Assembly: GCA_016630955.3 (NCBI GenBank)
Contig: CM049997.1
Location: 1,393,501 to 1,457,500, forward strand
Origin: Didymella arachidicola
Taxonomy: Eukaryota; Ascomycota; Dothideomycetes; Pleosporales; Didymellaceae
Direction of reading: 5' to 3'
DNA length: 64,000 bases
Program-made: the position numbers and the translations under genes
Notes under the pieces: model-generated
What the model was told of the DNA's origin: nothing
What the model saw: the letters and a program-made list of their open reading frames with translations, nothing else
The model's database searches: none
Part shown: in pieces, positions 34,833-47,696 of the stretch
Layout of the letters: each line of letters opens with the position of its first letter
Position numbering within the stretch: the stretch's first letter is position 1

Positions 34833-36536
34833 GCTTGCAGTGAGCCTGTGGCTTTTCCGACTGTTCGAGTGCGAATTGAGACCGTCTTCAACGAGGACTG
34901 TCTCCTGGTTCTTTCGCGAGCATTAAGTACAAATGCCATCATGTACGGACCCGTGCGATCATGCCCAGACGCCCAGACTATGCCGAGACATAACTTTGGC
35001 GAATAACGTCATACGCGCCACTACCGTCACCCGTGAACAGAAGCAATCTTGGCTGGTCTGTTGCTGCAACCAACAGCAATCTCGAAAACTTCTACAGAGC
35101 ACGTAGCGTGTCTTGATTTGTGACACCGGGGTTGCTCCAAGCGGAAGTGTTGTGGGGAAACCACACGCGGTGTGACCAGGACAAGCAATGGATATCCGAC
35201 ATGCCCCAATCCCCACCGCTGTGGGTTTGCACATGTCAGTTGCGATTTACGGCTTCCTACCGGCTTCGATGTTGCTTAGCACGGCATCTCGAGATCGCTG
35301 GCTGCACGCCACTGATGTCCTTTTCCCCGCAAACTAGTCAATTGCCAACGTGCCGCGACCGTAGACACACCGTTGAGCCGCGTTTTCCGTGGTGGTCGTG
35401 TGACTTTGCTCGAGTCAAGTTCCCCAGTTACTGCCACGAGACGGTCCCCTTGATGGAGTGGAGTGCAGCAAGTGAGTGAGGATAAGTTTGGATCCACCGT
35501 CTGTGCCCATTCTCAACACTTCCAAGCTTCTAATGAGGCTCTGCGACGCATCTCCACATCAATCCAACTCCGGCTCTTTAATCCCGCATTGCGGCTGAAG
35601 ACTGACTCGCATGATCCCCACATGCGGCTCTCCAGGAAGGATTCTCGTCGAGTTGCTGGCAAATGGTGTGCAATATGAACCGCGCATTTGCCGTTCTAGC
35701 TCAAACTCAGGATGCTAGACGGGGTAGTTTCGGCCTTCGTCATCCGGTGCCAAGCTTCGAGAATTTTTGGCCCCATAGTGCTGGCGACCTTTCAAGGTTT
35801 CTGAACGCGTCGATCGGAATCAGGATACGTCAAGAAAGAATGGGGCCCCTGCAGAAAACATTGGAGTACGCATCGAGGGCGGAGTGGTATGGAGCATAGA
35901 AGAAAAGTTGGGGAGCGCGGAGCCCCAGCCTCAACACTTTTGGCTATGCGTGGAGAAACGGAGACAAGGCAGTGAGAACAACCCGCAGAACATGCGTCTG
36001 CTCATATATAGAAGACCAGGCATTCGCAAGACCTTAAAGTGCTCGCAATCGTTCGCAATATCTCGCTAGGAACGGGTTAGCGTGCGCTATGATGCAATCA
36101 ATTAATTTTTTTTTGATTACAACAGTCTGTTGCGCACATCAAAGAGATGGGAAACGATGTAAAGACAGCGAGACTAGTTTTACTACGCACTAGCCAATAC
36201 AAATAAAGCGCTGCCTTGTAGAGCTGAATGTTCACCACGTTGTACAGCGACCTGGCGGCAAAAAGGAAAGGACGAGATAATGCGCTAAGAGCGCGGCTCG
36301 CCGGCGGGCTGAGACGAGCCAGACGTCATGACCGCGTCGAACGCGTTGTACACTCTTTACTAAGAGGAGCGAAACGGGAGTATCGGGTGCGTTGAGGCTA
36401 CATCGACATTTGATCTACTATTGGAACAGCAGCAGCAATTAACGCTTCTGATCTGCGAATACATTGCAGTCAACGTATTCGGCTTGCCCATCGTGTCAGA
36501 GCAAGCGCCCCTGTCTTGGACGGTGGAAACCCCAAA
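34833..36536. promoter_or_regulatory. Divergent 1.7-kb region between sugar transporter and P450
   Basis: Upstream region for both genes. It has several short open frames without motifs. A T-run near 36105-36114 sits in an AT-rich patch about 430 bp before the P450 start. I could not assign binding sites. Confidence 0.45.
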
Positions 36537-38306
36537 ATGGCAGAGATATTGTATACTGTGCTGGCTTTGGTACCTTTGGCTGTTTGCTTCCTGTATTTTC
36601 AGCTGCGGCAATACCGATACAAGACCTATGCCCATATTCCAACCCCACTGGAACCCAATCTCCTCCTTGGTCACCTTGGATACATGGCGAAAGGCTTCCA
36701 GCGACGTGGCAACTCAAAGGTCCACCCAGGTACCACCAGACAAGACCAAGGATGAAAGGAAAGACGCTGATTTGGGCAGACTACATCCTCGAGGATATCT
36801 GGAACGAGCATGGTCGACCTGATTTCATGTATATGGATTTCAGGCCAGTGCAATATCCCCTGGTACTCGTCACCAGCCATGAGATCGCTGAGCAATTGAC
36901 AAGAACCACGAAGTCGCATCCGTACAGTATCCCCAAGTCACCAACCATACAAGGAGAATATGGTAGACTGGTAGGGAAGAGGTCCATCTTGACGGAAGAA
37001 GGCGAGAATTGGAAGACGCTGCGGAAACTTTTCAATGCAGGGTTTGCGCCCCAGCACATCGCATCATTGCTTCCTGTCCTGATTGATAAGACGGATATCT
37101 TCATTACAAAGATGGACGCCATTGCACGGTCAGGTGCGATCACTGAACTGGACAGCTACTCCGTCAACCTCACCTTCGACATCATCTGCCAAGTCATCAC
37201 CAACGTGAATGTCCATGCGCAAGAGGAGGCCCTCGCTCATGAACTGATCGTCAGCTTCCGTTTACTCTTAGACACCTACATCTCGGGCACTGGGCTGGGA
37301 TTTGCGGCATTGAACCCGTACATACAACTCAAGCGGTACTACTACAGCCGTCGTATGGATGCTGCACTGTTCAAGATCATCAAGGAGAAATTCGACGACA
37401 TTCAGCTGTCCCGCAACTCGGAGGATAGAGCCAGCAGTAAAGACCGCTCTGTGCTCGCACTTGCACTCAGAGATGTGGAAGTCCTTACCCCAGATGTCAG
37501 TCAGCTCATCGCCGACCAGTGCAAGACATTCCTTTTCGCTGGACACGACACGACCTCTATCTTACTTCAACGTCTCTTTTACGCCTTATCAATCGACCCG
37601 CTTCGCCTAGCGAAGATACGCGAGGAGCATGATTCGCTGTTCGGTTCCGAAGACCCGCAGACCATTTTCCTCGCCAAATTCGATGAAACTCTGCAAGGGC
37701 TTACTTATACAAGTGCCTGCATCAAAGAAGCGTTGAGACTATGGCCACCCGCAGCAACAGCGCGCATGACTCACGATAACTTCAGGATCCGAACAAAGGA
37801 AGGGGACGACGTGCTGGTGGACAACTGCGTGATCTATCCCATGCAGCACCTCATTCACCGCGATCCTGATGTTTACGGACCAACTGCGAACGACTTTATC
37901 CCTGAGAGATGGACGGATAACAGCGACACCAGCACGGCTACCAACGCCGATGTGGGCAGCACGGCTACACCAACTGGAAAGGTCCCAGCTAGCGCTTGGA
38001 GACCATTCGAACGCGGACCGAGGAATTGTATCGGTCAAGAGTTGGCCAATCTCGAAGCCAGGGTGATCCTAGCGTGTGTAATGCGACGATATGATTTCGT
38101 CAAGGTCGGTGTTGGAGAGGTGGACACAGACGAGACCGGCAAACCTATTGCGGATGACAGCGGAAGGTATAGAACAAAGTCCGAGCTGCTCAGTGTAAGT
38201 TTGCTACACCCTTCCGTGATAGTATGATTAGTTGACGGGGGGACAGACTATGAGCGTGACAAGCAAGCCAATTGACAAGACAAGGATGATTGTCAAACTA
38301 CGGTAA
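36537..38306 (+). CDS. Cytochrome P450 monooxygenase, membrane-anchored
   Basis: Three exons, 36537-36729, 36780-38194 and 38247-38306, give 555 residues. Introns are 50 and 52 nt. Exon 1 supplies the ER anchor (MAEILYTVLALVPLAVCFLYF) and the proline-rich hinge HIPTPLEPNLL, which lies in a different frame from the long open segment. The I-helix oxygen motif is AGHDTTS, the K-helix ExxR is KEALR, and the heme-binding loop is FERGPRNCIGQE with the axial Cys. Exon 3 encodes the last 19 residues (TMSVTSKPIDKTR...). An inserted Thr/Ala-rich loop (DTSTATNADVGSTATPTG) lies before the heme loop. The family number and substrate are not recognised. It needs a P450 reductase encoded elsewhere. No polyketide or peptide synthase backbone gene is nearby. 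Confidence 0.93.
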
Positions 38307-39564
38307 GCCTGGGGCCAGTTCCTGAATGATTTACTTACTCTCTGCATTTTTATAATATTATCATACGATTGCAGTTTCTATCGTGAAATCCACATTTGGC
38401 AATCCCGCCTTGTAACTATTTAGTGACCAGTGAAGCCGCCAGCCATCTGTGGATCAAGAGACCATCCATCAGCATCAGGTTCTTACTAAATCGGCATTTG
38501 ACAACCGATACGTCAGCTTCGTAGCGATTTGCCCGCGCAGCAATACCGTCCAGCTCGCATCCTACTCCGGGCACTCGAGAAATAGTCGTCGATGTCATCA
38601 TCGGCGTCGCCGCTTCACTCCTCAAACGTATTCAAACTGTCGACTTTGGAGCCTTTTCAGAGTCAGTCTTCTGCAATTCTTCAACATCTCGAACCGCAAG
38701 ACTTGCCGACCACATGAGCGCACCCACTGTTTTCAGTAGCGAGGGACTAGGAAAATGGCCAGAGTCTCGGTCTGAGTTCAGGCACCTGTGCAAGTAATTG
38801 GAAGTCTACTGTATCCTTCGAGTCTGGCTTCTCTGTGCAGCACTGTTAATAGTAGCTCCTCCCACGCCAAAGCACTGATAATTAGCAAGGAGTTACGTAC
38901 ACAGCCATAGCAGTGTGCATGCGGATGACCATGCATATTCACGGCAAACGCAGGCGTACTCGTCAGTCGCGAACTGATTAGGACACCGCTACTTACGTGT
39001 GTCGCGAGGGCCACGATTCGAAAGCGTCCTGAGAGAATCGAAGAGAAGAGTGTCGACAAGGAGATTGACACCCATGATGGTGATTCTGTGTATCGTGTAT
39101 TATCGTAAAGGCAAAGAGTGCATATATCAGGTATGCGAGCATTTCCGCCACGCGAGCGTCGAATCGTGCCGTTGGAAATGTAGGAATGCGTTTAGTATAG
39201 ATACTTGTGAAATACGACGGGGAATCGCATCGATGACATTTGATTGATGCAACGCGCTGAGCAGTGAGGCTTAGTATGGGAACTAAAGACCGCATGCTGT
39301 TCAGAGATTGTTGTGACTTCGCACGTTGACTCACGCAGGGATGTGGCTCTAGCTTAGAGCCGTGGGAAGCCTTCATGAGCCGACCGACGCTGGTGAAGGT
39401 AAATGGGGGGAAAGTCTTAACAAGTCAAACAGTGACGCTATACGGCCATGTTGCTGCTTAAGTGAATTTAGTCGCCAGACCTGAGAGCCGCACTCCCAGC
39501 CAGTCGACCGAGCCGTTTTGATTGAGAAATGAAAAAACATCCAAGGTGGGGGTGATAGGCTCGT
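38307..39564. other. Convergent 1.26-kb gap between P450 and ligase
   Basis: Small open frames on the minus strand around 38.8-39.4 kb include one with a GTAAGT-like donor near 38990. I could not build a convincing protein from them. A small spliced gene is possible but unsupported. Confidence 0.4.
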
Positions 39565-41491
39565 TCATAGTCTAGCCTTCCCTTGCGCTTTCACCATTGC
39601 GTGGTACCTGTCCCTCATCTCTCGTCTCAGCATCTTGCCTGACGGTGTCCTCGGAATCTATGCGGGTCAGTATCTTGCCAACTTTTTCACGTAATTAAAT
39701 TCTTACCTCGTCGACAACCTCCAAACCCCCTGTGAGCCACTTGTGTCTACTCAACCTCCCCTTGACCCAAACGTCCAGCTCCTGCGCCACCCGGTCCTCA
39801 CCCAAACTTTTACCCCGTTCAGTCAACACAACCCACGCCCGCACAAACAGACTCCCATCCCCCCGCCCATTATCAACGCCCGCCACACATGCATCCCGCA
39901 CCAGACCCTCAGGGTGATTCAGCAGCGTGTCCTCGACCTCCGTAGCCGCGACCTGCAGCCCCTTCACCTTGATCATCTCCTTCAACCGATCCAGATAAAG
40001 AATTCTATCCAACTCGTCTCTCACCACCAAATCCCCCGTGCGCAGCCAGCCCGGCTCTGCAAATATCTCCGCGGTTGCTTCCGCGTCCTTGAAATACCCC
40101 GGTGTCACCACCGCGCCGCGCGCCCACAACTCGCCCTTCTCACCCTTCTTCACGTCCTGCAACGTCTCGGGATCCACGACTCGCCCTTCCATCCCCGGTA
40201 GGAGATAGCCAATCGTGCCCGGTGGCGCGGTCGCAAGCCCGAAGATGCCCGGTGGTGCTGGTGATGCTATGGATGCAGCTTCGCTTAGCCCGTAGCCTGA
40301 CGGGATGGGCGCGTCTTTGCCTTGGGGCAGTTTCCTCGCAAGCTGGTACGCGACGTCTGGCGGGAGATACGCTGCGCCAGAGACGGCGGCGATGACGCTG
40401 GTTAGATCGTACTTTTCCGTCAGCGGGCTCTGAGCGAGCTGCCGGATGAGCGGGGGTACGAGTGGGAGGGCGGTGATTTTGTATTTTTGGATGGAGCGGA
40501 GTGCGAGCTCCATGTCCCATTTTGGCAGGAGGATGGTTGTGTTGCGGACGAGGTTCACGCGCAGGTTCCAGAGTATCATGCCGTAGGAGTGGTACATGGG
40601 TATCACGCCTAGGGTTACGGAGTGCGTGGCGAAGGGCTCCATGCGCATGAAGCGGGCGCCTTGGACGGCGGTGGTGAGTGTTTGGATGCCGGAGTGGTAG
40701 CCGTTCCTGTGCGTGATCATCATGGCTTTGGGGAGACCTGAGGTTCCTGAGGATTGGAATAGGTATGCAAGTCTGTTGCCACCGCGCAATTTCTTCCCTG
40801 ATTCTGGTAGATTGGCGCCTTCTCGGACTAAGCTCTCGACGGTGCGATGGCCGGAGACTGTGTCGAGGTGCGGGTGCTCACTGAGCACGATGACTTTGTT
40901 CAAGTCCAATTTCATCTTCAACGGTAGATTATCATTACTCCCTGTGCCGAGTTTCATGGCTTCCTTCAACACCGGCAGCAGTGTCTCGTGGATCATGATG
41001 GAGGTGATCTGCATCTTTCTCAGTACCCACCACAGCTCGTATGGCGTACTCGCAGGACTGATGCCTCCAAACACCAGCTCAGACCGCCAACAGGCGTGCA
41101 CAACCATGGGGTAGTGGATGTGGTTCCTTGAGAACAGGCCCAGGATCTCGCCCTCTGCTTTATCATCGACAGGGCTCTGGGACAGTTTGAGCGGGTTTGG
41201 GCCATCGTTTCTCAAAACTCGTGCCAGAGCACATGTATGCTCGTAGAATTGGTGCAGGGTCACGACTTCCTCAGTTACGGCGTTGATAATGAGTGGATAG
41301 TCTTCTGGGAGCGGATTGTTGGGCGGAAAACAGAGTTCGTGTATGTTGAGATCGTCCGGAGACGGTGGGAACGGACCGAATGGGCTCGAGAAGAGCGGTT
41401 CATCATGAGGCTTGTACTTGTATGTGTGAGGGTCCGGAGCATTGGGTCCCAGAAAGCGGGACCAATGTGGCTGAAGAATCTGGTCAGCCAT
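39565..41491 (-). CDS. Acyl/aryl-CoA ligase (4-coumarate-CoA ligase-like), peroxisomal signal
   Basis: Adenylate-forming enzyme that activates a carboxylic acid with ATP and CoA. Exons 41491-39707 and 39657-39565 give 625 residues. The 49-nt intron splits VDE from IPRTPSGKMLRRE, which brings in the catalytic Lys of the A10 motif. Other ANL motifs are FQSSGTSGLPKAMMITHR (A3), PSGYGLSEA (A5), GWLRTGDLV (A7) and LDRLKEMIKVKG (A8). The last three residues are Ala-Arg-Leu, a good PTS1 peroxisomal signal, visible only after splicing. The substrate is not predictable; a phenylpropanoid-like or fatty acid is possible. Peroxisomal CoA activation suits beta-oxidation-like side-chain shortening (inference). 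Confidence 0.92.
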
Positions 41492-41908
41492 CTTTAAATT
41501 CGTAAAGAATGGTGAAGTGACTCGGTAGTTGTCGAACGCTGGATTTCGTATTCAAGTATGTCGAACACCGGATGTCACGACGAGCATTTCCCGTTTGCCA
41601 TGTCTTGGTAACGGTCGCTTGTCCCTGCTTCCCGAGGTGCGGTAGCTCCCCCGCGTTTACGGCACCAACCCTGCTGACATGACGCTGGCGAGTAAGCTGA
41701 GCCTGTCCATCACTGTATGTGCTTGATACGGCCAAACAATCGAATGCTCCATGTGCGAAATAGCATGCATTCAATATCCCGTATGGTTCTTACCCACAAC
41801 GCCAGGCTAATGCCAAACACCACTCTGCCGAGCAAATAAGCCACTTACTCCAAACAGTGCAATGCCATCATGTATCATATCCATCATGTATCGTATCCTC
41901 CCAACGCC
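41492..41908. other. Intergenic, ligase promoter side
   Basis: Between the ligase start and the end of the kinase gene. There is a short direct repeat of catcatgtatc near 41867-41892. No gene was found. Confidence 0.5.
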
Positions 41909-44189
41909 TTAATCATCAGCCGGCTCCACCCGGACCAGGATTTCTTCCAGAAATCCCTCCAAGAAACCTGCGACCTCGCCGCCCATGCCCACCTCGCCCC
42001 TCTCGTCCCACTGATCTAGCTCCTGAAAGTGGTCTGCGATGCGACCAACCAAGTTCTTGACATGGTCGTGACATTCCTGTCGCTCTTTTTTGCGACGCAA
42101 ATACGAGTCGGGATCACGCATCGTCGACACGGATGCGGCGTCTTGCTTGTTGATGAGATTCAGATGGTAGGTTCTCCGCGATAATGCTGCCTCGAGCGCT
42201 GGAACAACGACACCGGTAAGAGCTGTGATTTCAGCTCCCTGAGTCGCTGCTGGTGGATTCAAAAATGCAAGATCTGTGGGCTGAGGCTTGATCCGGCCAA
42301 ATGAGTTGCGGGCCTGATTTGGCCTTGGGGGAGGTGACAAAGTCGCGTTCAAGGGCGACTGATTCCCATTTTGATGAGATGGCAGTGAAGGCTGCTGCTG
42401 CTGTCTGCTTCTAGGTAGAGGACCACCGAAGAGGTCGTTGGAAGAACCAGAGTCAGGTCGCGAGATTGACGGCGGGAATTGTTGGTGTGGTGATGGCAAA
42501 GGCTTTTGGTCAGCAAGTGAGGGTAGCCGTTGCTGACCTGTCAGTGGCGGCAATGGTTTTTGTGCCTGGAGAGTGGGCAATTGGTGACTTGTGTAAAGTG
42601 CAGGGCTTGGTAGTGGCTTCGAGTGCGCGGATGTTGGTGTGCTCCCTCGCGAGTTAGGTCCTCGAAATGGTGGTATCTCTGGAATTGACATTGGGATGAC
42701 ACCCCTTGGTGTAAGATTGCGCTGCTGCGGTGTAATGTCCAGACCCGCCATGTCATCAGCGACAGACTTCTGCATGTATTCTTCGTATGCGTGTGCGAGT
42801 GGAGTCTGCCGACGTGGCCCCTGAGGCTTCGACGGTGTCGTCGGTGTTACCAAGCCACGGTTAAGGGGCGGCGAAAAGACATTTGGTACAGGTGATGTCC
42901 GAAGAGGCTCCTGTCTTGGTGGTGGGAACACAGGCGCGTTTTTCTTGTCAGGTGAGGGTGGCAGCGGCACTCTCGAAGCGGCGTTGAGTGAGGTGGTGGG
43001 CGACGCGCCTGTCCAGAGAGGTGCCAAGCGTTTCGTTGGCGATGGTGGTGGACTTGCCCGAATCGTGTCGTCGTTTTCATCGCCACGCTGTAGTGGTACC
43101 GGTTTTCGATGAGGCGACATGTTCCGCGCATTCGCGCCAGCATTGTTCAAGGGCGCAAGAGCTGGACCCCTCCCGCCGGCAGCTGGTCGGACGGTACCGA
43201 AATCCCACAGATCCTCATTTACGGGCTCCCTACGAATCGGTTGATCCTCATCGTCATCTTCAGCGGCCTCCTTTGGATGTCTGAGCCTCCAGTCTTGGTA
43301 TCTTGTGATCAGCTCCTGCAGACGGGCGGGCTTGCCGGCCTTCCTCATGAACGCTGTGTTTAGCAACTCTTTGGCCGTAGGACGCTCTTTCGGGTCTTTG
43401 CGCAGGCAGAGCTGAACGAATTCCTTGAAAGATGACGAGAAGTTGCCCTCCAGAATGGGCGGTGGGTTCTTGGGAATCAGAAAGAGGACCTTCATAGGAT
43501 GGATGTCAGAGTACGGAGGCTCGCCGTTGGCCAGTTCGAGTGCTGTGATACCGAGGGACCAGATGTCCGCCTTGCCGTCATAGCCAGACTGTTTGATAAC
43601 CTCGGGTGCCATCCAAAAGGGCGTGCCGACGAATGTGTTCTTCTTGGTCATGGTCGCAGACAGCTGGCCAGATACCCCGAAATCTGCGAGCTTGACTTGG
43701 CCACTCGCAGTGACAAGAATGTTCGCAGCTGTGCTAGTCAGTGTGCCAGAACTCTCTGAACAGAAGCTGAAGAGCGGCTAGCCACTCACCTTTGATGTCC
43801 CGGTGCAGCTTGTGGTCGTCGTGCAGATACGTCAGGCCCATCAGCAGCTCTTTCAGCATGACGGCGATTTCAGCTTCAGCCAGGGGCCCCGGCTTCATGA
43901 GGTCGGCACAGCTCCCGCCGGCGCAGAATTCCATGACGATCCAGAGGTCGGAGCCGTGCAGGTATGAGCCGTGGTACTTTGTGACGTAGGGCGACTTGAG
44001 GCCAGACAAGATCATGATCTCGCCCATGATGTCCTCGACCTCGTCTTCGGCGTTCTCGACATCGATGACCTTGATCGCAACCGTCTGGCCCGTCCTGCGG
44101 TCCAGGCCCTTGTAGACCTTGCCGAAGCTGCCGCCGCCGATACATTCCTGCTTGGTGAACAGCGTGGTAGGGTCGACCGATTCCTCCAT
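41909..44189 (-). CDS. Ste20-like (germinal-centre-kinase group) Ser/Thr protein kinase
   Basis: Exons 44189-43790 and 43728-41909 give 739 residues with a 61-nt intron that splits DIK from AAN in the catalytic loop. The kinase domain is N-terminal, about residues 11-265: P-loop IGGGSFGKVYKG, VAIKVIDVEN (ATP Lys), LHRDIKAAN, ADFGVSG, GTPFWMAPEVIKQSG and the Ste20/GCK block DIHPMKVLFLIPK. A long Pro/Ser-rich disordered tail follows, with many SPxK and SPPP sites. It ends with a conserved-looking helical region (VVVPALEAALSRRTYHLN...LEEILVRVE). N-terminal kinase plus long tail is the Sps1/Kic1/Sid1 layout used in septation and polarity networks; I cannot choose between them. The open frame extends upstream to 44345, but the ATG at 44189 fits the family. 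Confidence 0.92.
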
Positions 44190-45005
44190 GGTCGCGGTCG
44201 TCGACGAGGCGTGGCGCGGGCGGCTGGGTGCGAGTCGTGGGCGTTGGAGAGAGCGTGTGGCGCGTGGTTCGAGGAGGCAGGACTGGCGCCTGTGCCTTGT
44301 GTGCGTGTGCCTAAATGCGCTGCAATGCGCAACCGCGACAGCCAAAAAGGGTCGAGTCGGTCCAGGGCGGCTGTGTTGGGGCGGACCGTGGGTGACGACG
44401 CGACTACGCGCACTACGCGGTGTTTGGTAAATACAGCCACTGGACTGATTGCGCAGGCAACAGCCACGGACGGCAGGAGGGGCAAGCGAGCGAGCGCGCA
44501 GCCTTGGTGAAGACGGAAGAGCGCCGGCGTAGCACGCGTGGGCCGCGGTTTGGACGTGTGCAGTGAGTGCTGCAGCAAGGAAGCGCTGCGGGCAGCAGCA
44601 ATGCGGGGAGCCTCCTCACGGACGCAATATTGGAACCAGCGAGCCAGTGGCTGTGAAATTGCTTGCCCGCCGACGCGACAGCTACCAGGCGCGTCGCGGT
44701 AGAACACCTAGTTGCCGTCGCTATCGTCTCGCCATTTCACGCCTTGCACGCCATGATTGGCTCTCAGAGCCTCAATATTGGCTCGCACCTCGGCTTATGC
44801 TGATGCGTGTTTCGTGAGCATCAACATCACTCATGCCACACATGTCTCATCCACCACATGTCAACAGCATACTACAATTCATTGGGTATCTACTGCCGTT
44901 ATGAGCCATAATCATATCCTTTGTGGATGGTCTCGTTGATCAACGTGTCAAGGTGAAGCAAATACCAAAATCCTACGCGCCAGTAAATGCCTGTCCTTTG
45001 TCATG
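44190..45005. promoter_or_regulatory. Kinase promoter and flank
   Basis: GC-rich upstream region of the kinase gene. Overlapping open frames on both strands encode Arg/Ser/Ala-rich peptides without motifs and are taken as composition artefacts. Confidence 0.45.
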
Positions 45006-47163
45006 CTAGAATCGTCTGCGAATCCGGTCTGCAAGCGTGCTCTCTTCCTCGCTCTCTTCCTCGACGGGCGCTGGCGTCCTCCTCTCGCGGGCCCGGTGCG
45101 CCTTCCTCCTCCTGTTGTGACTGACGTTGCTCGCCGAATCGTCAGGCCCGATTTCGCTTCTCAGATCGTCCAGGCTGTCGTCCTGCTCTCGGAAGCCAGC
45201 GGGTGTGTTCATTCTCACTTCAATGTCGTCCATCTCTGAGCCGCGGCGCTGCTGCGCCACCATGGACAGCGCCGCGGCACGCTCTCGAAGTCGTCTACGA
45301 ACCTGCTCGGCTTGATTGTGCAGATGCTCAAATGCGTCTTCCATGGCCTCCATGCCGAGGTAGATCTCGCGCTCAATCTCGGCGAGCACAGCGACTTCCG
45401 TCTCCTCGTCAATCTGTACCGGCGCAGGCCCTCCAGCGCCAGGGCGCACCGACCCTGGACGAACCGACCCTGGACGCACAGAGCCAGGGCGAGATTGTGG
45501 CCCGGGACTGAAGGGTTGGAAGACCTGACCAGGACTGGGTGATGCGAAGCGCTGGGGTCCGTCGGTTGGGGGGATCTGACCAGGCATCAAGTCTTCTGCA
45601 CCAGACCAAAGAAAGCCGTCAAAGCGCCCAGACACGAGAATTTCCCACTCATGCTTCGTGACTGCTGCCAGCGTGGCGAGAATGTTATGCATATCAGGAT
45701 TGCGGATCAGATACATGACAGTGAGCTGATCGCGGGGTTCCTTGCCTAGGCGGTAGAGGCGCTGCAAAGCGAGGCCAGCTTTCGCCAGGTATGGTGGAGT
45801 GCCTGCTTCAGGTTTCTGTGTACGGGGGTTGGGCAACTTGTCCAGGCCCCACAGCAAGGCATAGAAGAGAGGCCGCTGTGGCTGATCAAGGCGTGTCAGC
45901 ATGATGAAAGACAAGGTCTCGTCGTCAGCCTCCTCGGGCGAGTTGTCTTGTTGGTCGGTCAGCCACGACTGGACAGACGATTTGGTCTTCTTCGCCTGCT
46001 TCTCGTAGTGAGCTCGATACTGGTCTGGAACGTCAACATCGATCTGCTGACAGGGTTCTCCGAGTTCTGAGATGCCCAGCCCGGGCGCCACGGGGTCGTT
46101 GTAAGGTGGCCAGGATGGCAGCTCGCAGCGTCCAGACACGAGCTCGAGGACTTCGCCCCAGTTCACACCTGGACTCTCCTCTGGGATGGGCTGCTCGAAG
46201 CACATCAGACACTTGCAGTGCTCAGAAGAGATGTTCCTTGCAAAGACGTTCTCGAGGCGATCGAGCAGCCGGCGAGCCACCGATCGATAGCCCGTCGCAA
46301 CTGCTAGCGATCCGTTTGTGTCGATGACCGTGTTGTACTGGTTCAGGACATTTTCAAGTGGGCGGAACAAGGTTCGTACATCGTGGCCCTGCGCACCGCT
46401 TGTCGCAGGTGACATGTACGACGAGTAAGCTGGGACGGATGCGCCCTCTATGGCTCCCAGCAGGCTTCGGGGGATCGGGCGAGGCAGGCCGCCGTTCTGC
46501 AATAGATAATCTACGCGTGGGGGGTCGCCCGACATGGCCGGCGGCGGCGGTGGTGGTGGTGGCGGGGGAGGTGGTGGCATGGGCGAGCCATAACTGGGAT
46601 TGACCGACGACTCGCGCGAGATGGGGTCGAGGATTTCGACAGTGGCTGGCCGGTCCTTGTCGTCGAAGATGACCGAGGGGAGCACCGAGTGTTGTGTGGG
46701 CGTGCGTGGAGACGAGTCGACTACCGAGGCAGGCGAGGCGTCCGAATAGGCCGGCGACCGGGTGCGACGGGCGCGGTAGAGGGGCACGGAGGTGGTCTCG
46801 GAGTCGAGGGTCAGTTCGGACGAGCCTCTGGGCTTGGTCTTTGCGCGGTATGTCTTGGAGCTGGTCGTCCTGGAGCGGCCGCCTGCTGGACTGGCCGTCT
46901 TGGTGCGCGTGGGCAGTGCCGAGGGTGATTTCGCGCGGGGCGACTTTGCGCGGACGGTGCTGGGCTGGGAGCCTGTTGTCGAGGTCAGGTCGGTCATCGA
47001 GTCTTGCTCGCGGACGCTCGAGCGCGAGGCCGTGTGCCGCTGGCCCGAGGGCGTCGAGACGCGGGTCGAGTTGTCGACGCTGCGTCTGCCCGCCTCCATT
47101 TCGCGGTGCAGCGCTTCGGACGTGCGCCGCGAGCTGTTGGCGCTCGCCGTCTTCCTCAGATCT

Positions 47164-47195
<32 letters not shown>

Positions 47196-47696
47196 CGGCG
47201 GCGGGCTGGGCGGTGCGCGCGGTGGAGGGGGCGGCGCGCGTGTGGGCGTGGGCGGCACCGTCGCAGAGTCGCCGTCGGCCAGGTCGGGCGTCGTAGCGGC
47301 TGGCTTGGGGCGGTCCGGGCCGTCGCGCACGTAGATGCTCTCCTTGCTGTACGTCTTGTTGACGGCGGGGTAGGGCAGGCTGATGCGCGAGCCGTTGCCG
47401 CTGTCGATGCTGCTGCGGCGGCCCAGCTCGGGGATGGCGGGAGCGGCCATCTTGTGGGACGAGGACGACGTCCGCGTGATGCGCTCCTTGGACAGACGCT
47501 CGCGCACAGCGACGTCCTCCTTGGAGCCTGACGAGCGGCTCTTGTGCGGGCGGCTGCTCTTGTGGCGGCGGAGCGGGTCGCTGTGCTTGTCCTTGTCCTT
47601 GTCTCTGTCCCTGTCCCTGTCCCTGTTCTTGCTGCCGTCGTCGTCCTTGTCCTTGTCCTTCTTGCGGCGGCGATGGGAGTCGGATGCGCTGAGCAT
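45006..47696 (-). CDS. Large disordered conserved fungal protein with a CKCLMC cluster
   Basis: One open frame of 896 residues from the ATG at 47696 (MLSASDSHRRRKKDKDK); the frame opens earlier only with a TTG. Residues 1-60 are a charged DRDRDRDKDKDK tract. The next 330 residues are Ser/Arg/Pro-rich with a poly-Ala run, SPRAKSP repeats and a run of about 13 Pro. A folded-looking core begins near HDVRTLFRPLENVLNQYNTV and contains SSEHCKCLMCFEQPIP, whose clustered Cys could bind a metal. A pentapeptide repeat (RPGSV three times, then RPGAG) precedes a helical stretch (EIEREIYLGMEAMEDAF). The end is basic-acidic. I do not recognise a named function. Nuclear location is plausible from the basic tracts. 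Confidence 0.8.
45436..45485 (-). repeat. 15-bp coding minisatellite (RPGSV repeats)
   Basis: About three copies of a 15-bp unit (GACCCTGGACGAACC and near variants on the + strand) encode Arg-Pro-Gly-Ser-Val repeats in the large disordered protein. Copies differ by one or two bases. Copy number is likely to vary between isolates (inference). Confidence 0.75.
47158..47202. repeat. GCG/GGC triplet microsatellite
   Basis: A run of GCG triplets on the + strand encodes the poly-Ala tract of the minus-strand disordered protein. It is unlikely to have another role. Confidence 0.8.

Noticed and set aside
38778..39376. Possible small spliced gene on the minus strand
   Set aside because: A donor-like GTAAGT exists, but no acceptor gives a convincing protein.
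34833..41491. Secondary-metabolite biosynthesis cluster
   Set aside because: No polyketide, peptide or terpene synthase, and no cluster regulator is present.
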